The notes under the pieces are model-generated. The model ran no database searches, had not been told where the DNA came from, and worked only from the letters and a program-made list of their open reading frames with translations. Position numbers and translations under genes: made by a program. A DNA stretch of 64,000 bases, taken from positions 3,519,606 through 3,583,605 of the forward strand of contig NW_006917096.1 of the NCBI RefSeq assembly GCF_000516985.1, given 5' to 3'. How positions within the stretch are numbered: the first letter of the stretch is position 1; each line of letters starts with the position of its first letter. This stretch comes from Pestalotiopsis fici W106-1 (lineage: Eukaryota; Ascomycota; Sordariomycetes; Amphisphaeriales; Sporocadaceae). This document shows, in pieces, positions 55,734 to 64,000 of the stretch.

Positions 55734-56468
55734 CGCGGAGCGCAGTCAATATTGGACTTTGAAGGATACTTAGTTGTGGATTTGCATCCCAAAGCCGTTT
55801 TCATGAGCATCAGGTACGTGGGTAAGCTTCCGTCCTTATAGAGCTTCTCTTGTCTACTTGATTCTGATAAACTACGTAGTAGATATACAGAAGGGACAAT
55901 GTTAAGTGGTTATTGGCCTGTAACAAGCCGGCATTATCTTTAGTTGTAATCATTCCCTCGTCTACAATGCTACAAAATGCCGGCATTCAGACCCGACCCC
56001 AATACTTGCATTGTCCAATCATGGTGGATCGAGCCGGGCGTGCCAAGCCGGGGGGTTGATGAAAACAGACTATACCACTGTAATTGACCGGCTAACCTAC
56101 CGGCTTATCAAGCTCACAAATGCTACCCAAGCAGGCAAGTACATCCGCACCAGTTTAGGCTTGGTGTATACGCAAATCACCAATCCTGTGATTTGCTATT
56201 ATACCAGTATCGCGTTGTCGCGAATTGTGAGATGTCGGTTGTGCTAGCCTCATTTATGTGACTGCAAAGAGTACCTGTACACATTTCAAGCATCCCACTG
56301 AACCGGAAAGTTACCGGCTTCTCCACACCCAGTCTTTATGGGTGGTGGTGAATTTCTTCTCCCCAGCGTTTGTCTATTCCTTAATAAAGGTCGATCAGCT
56401 TTATCAGAGCTGGCGGTTTGGTGATATTTCCATTCCAACATTTCGCATTCAAAACAGGAATAGTCAAC
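55734..56468. promoter_or_regulatory. Bidirectional promoter with repeated CCGGC motifs
   Basis: This 735-bp region separates the outward-facing MFS and FAD-oxidoreductase genes. It carries several CCGGC-containing words: GCCGGCATT twice (55927-55935 and 55979-55987), TACCGGCTT twice (56098-56106 and 56312-56320) and GACCGGCTA (56086-56094). Zn2Cys6 proteins bind CGG/CCG triplets, so these are candidate operators for the regulator at 49.7-51.0 kb. Binding is inferred only. Confidence 0.45.
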
Positions 56469-58045
56469 ATGGACCAATCAGGTGAGAAAGCCCGTCACAA
56501 GTCAAGTCACCACAAGTGATCTCACCCAGTCCAGATCTCAGACAGCGCATTCAAGCGAGCCTTGAGCAACTTCCCGAACTTCCAAATCCAAATCCTACAA
56601 TATCAGCTTGACAAGAACCTCCGCATCCCAGGGTCGCGACGGCTCAATCATTGACGCTGCCCGCACATGTGGACGTAGCTATTATAGGGTCTGGCATCAC
56701 GGGATGCGGAACTGCCTACGCTTTGCTCCACGACGACTCACCCGCCGCGTCGAAATTGCATATCTCGGTGCTGGAAGCTCGCGGCGCCGTGAGCGGTGCG
56801 ACTGGACGCAACGGTGGTCATTTGGTTTCTGATGCCGACTCGCTGTTTGGTCGCATCATGAATGACCATGGCCTCGAGCAAGCCAAAAAGGTCCTGTACT
56901 TTAGCGAAGCCAACATGTCACGTCTCAAGACTCTGGTGTCGAAGTTGGGACATGCCGACCGCGAGGCGTCAGAGTTTCGCTCAGTCATAGCCTCTGTTGG
57001 GTTTACAAACTCTGAAATGTTTGGAAAAATGAAATCTGATATAGATGTCATCCGAGAACTGGTACCAGAAAGGGACTTGAATTTCAAAGTCATTTCGAAA
57101 GAAACAGCTGAGAAGGCGGGTTTTTCTTTTTTCACCTATGCACAAATTTGGAAACCTTGGCTAATATGACTTTAGAACTATCGCTATCGAGATATTGTGG
57201 GTGCTATTGAGCAACACGGATCTGGCGCCTTGTCGCCTTATCGGCTCTTCACGGCCGTCTTCAACCTACTGTTGGACAAGTTTCAGGACCGATTTACTCT
57301 CGAAACAAACACTCCGGTGACAAGTATTGATTATAGTCAAGATGACGAATATCCTTACATGTTACAGACACCAAGAGGACTTCTCCGCACCAGACAAGTC
57401 GTTCATTGCACCAACGGATTCTCTGCATACTTGACACCTCATCTTTGTGGCAAACTATGGCCCGTGAGAGGGACAATGTCTGTACAAGAAGTTGGGCCAT
57501 TATTTCCACAGTTGGGCTCCGAGATCTCGTGGACGCCGCTGAGCCCAGGATCTTTCAATGCTGAGACTGGAGTTTTCTCGACGGGTCTGTACTATGCTCA
57601 ACAGAACCCAAAAACGGGCCATATCTGGATTGGTGGAGATGTTCAGAACATCAGCGAAATGGTGGCAACGAGCGACGACTCAAAAATTTCCCCGACATCA
57701 AAGGCGAATCTTGAGTCGATTCTTCCCCGGGTTCTGAGTGAATCGGAGCCTGCGCATCCCATCAGGGTGTGGTCGGGAATAATGGGTTTCACGTCGGATG
57801 GTATGCCGTATGTTGGCAAGCTCACATCAAAGATGACTGGGCGGCAAGGACATGGAGAGTTCATAGCCGCGGGGTTCAATGGACACGGTATGGATAAAGC
57901 TTGGTTGAGTGGCGAAGCTGTGGCATCCTTGATTCTCCATGAAAAGACGACTGCTGGCTTTCCTGATATTTATCTCTTGAATGAGGAGAGATTCGACAAG
58001 GCGAGTTCAGAACAAAGCGCGAACGCTTTCTTGTCCCTTTTCTAG
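56469..58045 (+). pseudogene. FAD-dependent oxidoreductase (DAO type) with in-frame TGA
   Basis: The likely exons are 56469-56481 (MDQS), 56535 to about 57115 and 57176-58045 (487 codons). Family landmarks are the dinucleotide loop AIIGSGITGCGTAYAL, SGATGRNGGHLV, ALSPYRLFTAVFNLLL, LRTRQVVHCTNGFS, WPVRGTMSVQE, IWIGGDVQN and the C-terminal RVWSGIMGFTSDGMPYVG...AAGFNGHGM. It would oxidise an amine or amino acid with FAD. At 56609-56611 the frame reads TGA just before QEPPHP, where relatives have Trp (TGG). A longer first intron ending at 56615 (CAAG acceptor) would skip the stop in frame, giving MDQSEPPHP..., so function is not excluded. The second intron has no phase-correct GT donor; a GC donor at 57116 fits. 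The coding status is therefore uncertain. Confidence 0.72.
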
Positions 58046-58213
58046 TAGGAAATATGAAGAAGAGAACTTGCAGATGATTACATGATCGATAAGGTGTAAT
58101 ACCATACCATTGGTGTATTTTTTTTTAAGCATTGATCAGTTCATGTCTGTCTGGGTCTTCTTCCAAAATTTGAAATGTAAACATTCTTCTGCATCTGGTG
58201 TGGTTGAGTCCGT

Positions 58214-59374
58214 CTAGATGATGTCGCCACGTACTTTTTCTACATGCTTCCAGACATTCTCTACAACTACAAGAACAGCATCCGGCAAGGGACCCTTTTT
58301 AATAAAGTTTGCTGTAGAAATTGCCTGTTCCACTTTGCTAGCACCAATAACGATGCCATCTCCATGTCCAAGGGCCGAGTGGTGCGCGATCCAACGCAGA
58401 GCGACTTCGACAGTCAAGAGTCCCTGTGCTTTTACCTCTTCGTCAAAGACTTTCATGGCTTGAAGCAGCTCATCTCCGCCAAACATCTTTTGCGCCACGT
58501 TCTTGAACGGATGGTCGTCGGCGAAGCGAGTCCCGGCTTGCTGATCATTGATCAATTTGCCAGTGAGAAATCCTGCTGCCAGAGGCCTGGAAAGTCGACG
58601 TGAGTATACATCTTGCGGATCAACATGGACGATTATATGACAGAAACGTACATGAAGGCATTATAGCTAATATTATGTGCGCGCAGTACGGGCAAGAGCT
58701 TGGTTTCCATTCCTCGGGTCACTAAATTGTATTGTCCCTGATAGCAGACAGGTTTCTTCCACTGGTGTTGTTCGCACAATTGCAAGATCTTCTCAAGCAT
58801 TGGCGGCGGTACATTAGATAACCCCCACTGAATTTAGAAGGAGCAAAATGATTAGATGAATGAACCTTGTCTGGGTAATTGGCCGCAGCTCACCTCTTTG
58901 CAGCGACCCTCGGAAATTTGTTTATTGAATGCCTGTATTTGTTCCTCCAAGGGTGTGGAAGGGTCTGCCCGATGAACGTGAAGGATATTGACCTGTGAAA
59001 ATTTCATGTCAAACTACGACGGTCTCATGATAGTGTTTGGGTCGCCAACTTACGTTGGAACGTTGCAGTCGCTGCAGGCTCGCATCAACAGACTTCTGAA
59101 TCGCTTCTCCTGTCAAGTCTCCACTCCCGTCTGTCGCCACATCGGTAAACACCTTGGTGTCAACGAGGAACTGTGCAAAATCACCCTTTGCCGCCTCTCC
59201 AATGAGCTGCTCGGATCTGCCCATGTTTGTTGGCGGGTATCTGGCTCCCGTGTCTAGACGTTGAATGCCAACATCTTGGAGCGCTTGAAGCAGGATCTTG
59301 ACATCGTCCACGTCTTGGAATGCCGTCTGTGGACCTCCAAAGGAAGCTGTGCCAAAGATTAGTTGGGGTGCCAT
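58214..59374 (-). CDS. Aldo/keto reductase
   Basis: Exons are 59374-59054, 58992-58894, 58827-58652 and 58586-58214 (969 nt, 322 aa); all introns are GT-AG (GTAAGT...CACAG, GTGAGC...TTCAG, GTACGT...TCCAG). The catalytic tetrad of the AKR superfamily is in place: Asp41 and Tyr46 in RLDTGARYPP, Lys74 in DTKVF and His112 in NILHVHRAD. The NADPH-binding C-terminal section VIGASKVEQAISTANF is present, with GLSNVPPPMLEKIL before it. Length and the DTGxxYxxxxSE pattern resemble the AKR7 (aflatoxin-aldehyde-reductase-like) group. It reduces aldehydes or ketones with NADPH in the cytosol. In this neighbourhood it could dispose of an aldehyde made by the FAD oxidoreductase, which is inference. The gene converges with that gene across only about 170 bp. 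Confidence 0.93.
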
Positions 59375-60514
59375 TCTATTCGAGTTATGATGCAGATGCG
59401 ATATAATGCATTTGGTGTGAATAGATCAGTGCCCCTCTGAGACCAAAAAGAAAATTGGGGATAGTAGACCCTTTTGTACTCATATATCAACGTGAGATCG
59501 AATTTGATCGTCCGACAACTTTAAAGCAGACTAATCACTGGTTCTAGAGATTTGTCAATAGATTGCTAAATCAAGATCCAAGTATGTCTCAATGTCGACT
59601 GCATAGTTTCTGTAGTGTCTTGCAAAAACATTCTTAGTGGCAGAATCGGACGGTCGGACGGTCATTATAAGCAGCATTTAGGGCGATTTGAGAACTAGTG
59701 CTCACTTTCATCTCGGAGCATCGCAAGGTGTGCTTAGAATCCGTCTGTCCATTACCTACACTCTAACTCAAATGTCCTGCTTGCTGCAAATGATTGCCGG
59801 GCGCTATATTCAGTAACCAATGACATGAATAATAACATTCTTCATCCTTTGATATTTCTTGCCAGCCGCTAGACCCAAGAGAATATGGCTAACAATTGGG
59901 GACACTCTAAATTGCTTCGATTTGAGGAATTAAGGCCATGTGTAGCAGCACTCGGTGACGGCTTCGCAAGAGAATCAGATTGATATGGCCTCCCCACGAA
60001 TACCTCCTTCTAAATGCGACCAATGATATCTCTTGGAATTGCGTTGATCAAGGTATAATACCCGGCAAAACGGTACTAGAACAACAAAACGGTACAAGTC
60101 GACGGATGCTAAAAAACGTCGGGCTATTGGCATCATTTATTACGTAGATGCCGTTGGAAACTCGCTAAAACGTCGACTAATGCACGCGCGCAAACGACCC
60201 TCCGAACTTGACCTGCAGCATCTCCGTTTGATACTAGTATTAGCATTTTATTACCTACCTAGTCTTGGCCATTTCTCAACGTCGTCTGTATCCGTTGACT
60301 AATAACTAATCCAGTAGAATTGTGCATCATTTTGTAGCCTGGTCGGTGACGATGTTCTTTGCTTATTGTTTCTTGACAGATTGCATTGAAGTGAGACAAG
60401 TCTCGACTTTGTTCTTTGTACCCCTCTGCGCCATTTTCCGTCGCCAAAACAGGCCACGTGGTATGTCCGATATGAATGGTGATAGCAACACATTATAGTC
60501 ATCACCACACAAGA
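59375..60514. other. Intergenic region, nothing recognised
   Basis: It contains the aldo/keto reductase promoter and then 1 kb with no supported gene. The stretch near 60050-60130 repeats AACGGTAC (ACAAAACGGTAC twice-like wording) but no element is defined. It ends at the tRNA-Thr gene. Confidence 0.45.
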
Positions 60515-60605
60515 GCCCGCTTGGCATAGTGGTATTGCGTCGCACTCGTAACAATTGTATACGTGCGTCATGCGAAAGTCGGCGGTTCAATTCCGCCAGC
60601 GGGCA
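60515..60605 (+). tRNA. tRNA-Thr (anticodon CGU), 19-nt intron
   Basis: The acceptor stem GCCCGCT pairs perfectly with AGCGGGC (discriminator A, 60605). The anticodon stem TCGCA pairs with TGCGA, and the loop CTCGTAA contains anticodon CGT at 60547-60549. A 19-nt intron (60551-60569) sits at the canonical position after base 37. The T-arm is GGCGG-TTCAATT-CCGCC. All stems are intact, so it is a functional nuclear gene. Confidence 0.94.
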
Positions 60606-62526
60606 ACTTGATATTTCTTTTTGCATTATTTTTTGCGTATGTTGATTGTTTTGTCAGTATAGTCTGGGGGCCATGGTTGCAATCCGCCCGATGTTGTGTG
60701 CCCATGGCGCGGGCGATATTCGCTATACGTATTGTTGACAGCGAAATGTCTTTTTTTCCCCCCTTTCTCCTACAATGCTCAATATTCATCTTCTAAACCC
60801 AGAGCTTATATGCATTTGTTTCTTGTTCTCATGGCATCGTTTTAAAGTCAGATAGTCTTGAAGCTCATCATCATCAAGTGATGGTGAACAGTCAGCCTTC
60901 AAGGCTACAAAGCTGCATAGTAGCGATCAGAACATGAATCGTTTCAGGGCATTTCAGGACAGCTTGCTCATGTCTGTAGACATATGTATTAGAGGCACCG
61001 AGTAGAGCCCTTTTGCCCACTACACAGGATCTGAGTCGCAAAAGCACATCTAAAGTGCCCAACTAGATATGATGGCAGAGACGAAACAGGATCACAAAGG
61101 CAGCCAGATCTTCCTATGACGAGTCTTCCATTACCGTGCGCCACGTTGACATGGTGTACAATGTCCATAAGACTCATCCCTGAACCACGTCCAAGTCCCG
61201 CAGAAGTGTTGCACGGCAATTCGGTACATACTCTGTTGACAGTAATATCATCCATGAATCTTTGTTGTCAAGTTCCCCCCGAGAAGAGACTACAATGGCA
61301 GTACTCGGCGCCTCGGTGCAGAGTACGTACCTACTGTAGGCACGCGAATCACTGTCTAAGCGATATTCCCCGAAACTCGTCGCCGTCCTCCGCGCTTGCC
61401 GCAAGACAAACAAGACAGAGAGACGAGAAAAGAAACCGAAAGAAAGTCCCACTTTGTCCGACGTCCACACCGCCGACAAATGCAAGGTGAGAGAATAAAG
61501 AAGAAAAAAAATCCGACTCTGGAAAGTTTAGTAATAGCGAATAGCGGGATTCCGTTGGAAGGATCCGGGACGGGGTGTCTCCACGCCAGAACACAAAGCC
61601 CCGGTGAGCGGTTTTTACGGCAGTTTCCTCAGAAGGAGAAAAACAAGGCCATGTTCATGGCTCGGGCGGGTGGCTTGCAAGCACCGGGCTGGCTGGCCGG
61701 CGGGGTTCAACTCGTGCGGGTCTTTTTCTCTCTCAGTGGGGTCGGGAAGGATAGTTCACCCGAAGCCTCAAACAGCCCAGTCGGCCAAGGTTCGCAGAGT
61801 GCCCACCCCCCTGAGTGCCTGGTGAAGTGTCATCTGGATCTGCTGAGCTGGCCCCTCGTTCTGGGCCATGACTAAAAGTCCCTCCATCAAGTCCAGGCTC
61901 ATGTTGCCAAGGTTCCGAGGTGGGTGAGACTGTGACTTGGTCAGGAGCAGACTGAGCAACGTTGCAAAGAAGCTCGAGCTTGTCAAGCTACTCGTTCTTG
62001 GTGGTCGAGACGCGGCTCGAGTGGGGATGTTTGGATCGACTCTACTGGGCATGATCGCATCTCGCTGCTTCCATGTACCTAGGTATGGATGGCAGTAAGG
62101 ATACGTACATGGGAAATGACACTGGAGTGTTGGCTCGCGCATCTCTCCCGGCCCGTCGACTTCAGAGGTAGCTGGCGTACAGCCAGTACACAAGGCTGAA
62201 ATAAACGGGTAGCGGCTGGCACGATGGCGAGGGATCCTTTGGGGCATGTGATTGCATGCCCTGTTGCATCTTGCGTAGACAATTCCGGATTGATATGATT
62301 TGTGTTTTTTTTTTCTCCTTGAGCTATAGACAGCCACTGACTGAAAGAAATTGGGGGTATTTGTAGAGCATCGACCTAAAGTGACAGAAGGGAATAATGT
62401 AATAAGTGACAGAATGGCCGGAAACAGTCCGACCTTGTAGGCTATCCCAGAAATTCGTTGATCGTTTCCCTGCCCAAACTCCAACGCAACGATATCATAA
62501 CGACGTCCACATTGATCATGTCATAA
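60606..62526. other. Gene-poor region
   Basis: No gene is supported in 1.9 kb. A T-rich run just after the tRNA (60613-60633) can serve as pol III terminator. The minus-strand frame of 238 codons at 61768-62484 and several smaller overlapping frames lack motifs and compositional support. The rightmost part should contain the 3' UTR of the GAR-domain gene. Confidence 0.45.
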
Positions 62527-64000
62527 TCAAGCGACTTTCTTTCTATACACGCGCTTGGTTCCTCCAACTTTGCCTAGTTCGCCAAACTTGTTGCCATTCT
62601 GTGGTTGCCCGGAAGCAGTCCGCTGCTCACCACTAGCGGTGCGAACCTTATTCCTCATATCCTCGACCCATTGACGGCTTTCCTCGTCGAGCGATCTCGT
62701 CTTCTTTGGGTGTGGACCTGACATGCCCAGAATGCTGCTGTTTGGGTTCGATGGAGCGTACGAGTCCCGCGAATCGCCACTTGATTCGTCAGACGGTGGG
62801 CTATCAGGCCGTGCTGGCACTGCAGGTCGTCTTAATGAATTCTCACCACCCGAAACCTTTCGAGTTTTTCGTATTGCAAGTGGTGTCATTGGCGAATCGA
62901 GTGCGGAAGCTGGTCGAGCCGGCGGGCTGGATCCAGTCTTGGTGGCTGACAGGGTCGAAGAATCTCTAACCTCGACCTTGCCTTCACCCTTGGATCTTCG
63001 ACTGTGATGAATCGCATACTCCTTCAGATACTCGCCCAAATCGGCCCAACCTCCACCAACCCGAACCATGACCCGCTCTCCCTTCTCTCCAACGCAGCGC
63101 ACGAGCAACTTCAATGGAGGTTCGCCATTTGATCGTGATAGGTAATAAGTCTGTGTCTCGCGACTAGCTCTAGATTGGGGGCGTGATGCTCGAGCTGGTG
63201 CAAGGAGCCATGGAGTTTCGGATCGAGAAGACATGGTCGAACGAGTAGAGACAGCAGAGGTGCTGCGGCGATATGGTTCCGAGGTCCTTGCCCTTGGGCG
63301 GCTCGGCAGTTGCAGATCAGGTGGATTCAAGTTGATGGCAGATGGCCTTGTAGATAGACGGATATTGCTGGGAATGCCCTTCAGAACGGCCCTAATTTGC
63401 TGGTGCAAATCATCACCAACCTCACTGACGGTGCTCGGGTGCTCGGGGCTGCTCGCTCGGGTACCATAATCAAAGGAGCTCTCGGTATCAAATATGTGCG
63501 GGGGCGGATCCAAAGGACTAAGCGGAGGCGATGAATCTTCTTCAGGCGACTCCGGAATGCCGTTGAATGATACAGAAGGTGTTCTGCGCATGTATCTCAG
63601 CGGTGGCGAACTAGGCGGACTTGGTCCATCACTAGAAAACTGTGCGTCCGCGTCTGGCACTCGGGTTAGTTCGAGCTCGCTGAAATCGTCCCGTAGAGCG
63701 TCGTTGTCAGAGAGACCAAAGTCACTGGCAGGATCACGTAGTACGGTTGATGCCATTGACCTTTCGCTAAACCGCCGTGCGTCAAATCTTGCAGGGGGTA
63801 ACTGAAGCTCGTCTTCGCCGTCCTCGTCCTCCTCATAAACCGACTCCAGGATGGAGGATTCCGCATCAAATTCTGACAAGCTCTTCTTGTGTTGAAGTTG
63901 GGAGCCTGCAACTGAGATTTCTGGTACAGCGCGAAGAATGTTTCGGTTCATTTCGGAAAGGGCGGCCTCCGATACTACTCCGTCAGCTGGGCCATCGACA
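62527..64000 (-). CDS. GAR (GAS2-related) domain protein, C-terminal part, runs off the window
   Basis: The frame is open from the stop at 62527 through the window end; codons upstream of the ATG at 63951 (…VVSEAALSE) remain open, so the true N-terminus lies outside and at least 490 residues are visible here. Most is Ser/Pro-rich, probably disordered, with an acidic YEEDEDGEDEL segment near the start. One folded module is evident: PLKLLVRCVGEKGERVMVRV, then GGGWADLGEYLKEYAIHHSRR, which matches the GAS2/GAR microtubule-binding fold. In filamentous ascomycetes such domains sit at the end of long spectrin-repeat-like proteins. A role at the interface of microtubules and actin is plausible. The end is basic (GGTKRVYRKKVA). 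Confidence 0.85.
   Translation of the reverse strand, partial: VDGPADGVVSEAALSEMNRNILRAVPEISVAGSQLQHKKSLSEFDAESSILESVYEEDEDGEDELQLPPARFDARRFSERSMASTVLRDPASDFGLSDNDALRDDFSELELTRVPDADAQFSSDGPSPPSSPPLRYMRRTPSVSFNGIPESPEEDSSPPLSPLDPPPHIFDTESSFDYGTRASSPEHPSTVSEVGDDLHQQIRAVLKGIPSNIRLSTRPSAINLNPPDLQLPSRPRARTSEPYRRSTSAVSTRSTMSSRSETPWLLAPARASRPQSRASRETQTYYLSRSNGEPPLKLLVRCVGEKGERVMVRVGGGWADLGEYLKEYAIHHSRRSKGEGKVEVRDSSTLSATKTGSSPPARPASALDSPMTPLAIRKTRKVSGGENSLRRPAVPARPDSPPSDESSGDSRDSYAPSNPNSSILGMSGPHPKKTRSLDEESRQWVEDMRNKVRTASGEQRTASGQPQNGNKFGELGKVGGTKRVYRKKVA

Noticed and set aside
61768..62484. 238-codon minus-strand frame downstream of the GAR-domain gene
   Set aside because: Low-complexity Cys/His/Arg-rich translation with no motif. 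It overlaps plus-strand frames of similar quality and lies where a 3' UTR is expected.

Overview
The window looks like a chromosome segment of a filamentous ascomycete, most likely a sordariomycete and plausibly Hypocreales. The evidence is short introns (about 50-70 bp, GTAAGT/GTATGT-type donors, CTAAC branch points, CAG/TAG acceptors), intron-bearing nuclear tRNA genes, typical fungal families (Zn2Cys6 regulator, PGA2, MHF1, GAR-domain protein, GPI-type PEBP), and an AT-rich block with the signature of repeat-induced point mutation (RIP). The order-level assignment is inference.

Layout. Positions 1 to about 11,030 are an AT-rich, CpA/TpG-poor, gene-free block. Inside it lies a structurally complete but mutated Ty1/copia LTR retrotransposon on the minus strand (1881-7957): two 629-bp LTRs, a 5-bp target duplication AAAAT, and remnants in the order INT-RT-RNaseH. 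The flanking sequence is even more AT-saturated. At about 11.03 kb composition switches sharply to normal, next to two palindromes. From 11.1 to 13.3 kb I see no gene.

The gene-bearing part follows: a secreted/GPI PEBP-like protein (13.3 kb), an AIF/AMID-type FAD oxidoreductase (15.3 kb), a divergent pair MHF1/CENP-S (17.4-17.9 kb, minus) and PGA2 (18.4 kb, plus), a 4.4-kb gene-poor stretch, a large conserved Cys-rich protein of unknown function (23.3-26.3 kb), a decaying five-exon membrane-protein gene (27.0-29.8 kb), another gene-poor stretch, malic enzyme (33.4-35.9 kb), a DHA1-type MFS transporter (36.4-38.3 kb, minus), a Myb/SANT-like nuclear protein (39.6-40.4 kb, minus), a BBE-like FAD oxidase (41.5-43.0 kb, minus), a 15-exon argininosuccinate synthase with a 5-nt microexon (44.2-46.4 kb), and two inverted tRNA-Arg(UCU) genes (47.2 and 48.7 kb).

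From 49.7 to 59.4 kb lies what looks like an accessory metabolic cluster: Zn2Cys6 regulator, amidase-signature amidase, MFS transporter, FAD-dependent (DAO-type) oxidoreductase and aldo/keto reductase. The enzyme set would suit release of an amine from an amide, its oxidation, and disposal of the aldehyde; this is inference. Two of its genes carry apparent lesions: the amidase has GG where a splice acceptor AG is expected, and the FAD oxidoreductase has TGA at a position where tryptophan is expected. A tRNA-Thr(CGU) gene (60.5 kb) and the C-terminal part of a GAR-domain cytoskeletal protein running off the right edge complete the window.

Exon structures were built by hand from splice signals, reading-frame continuity and recognisable protein motifs. 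All the multi-exon models give a total length divisible by three.
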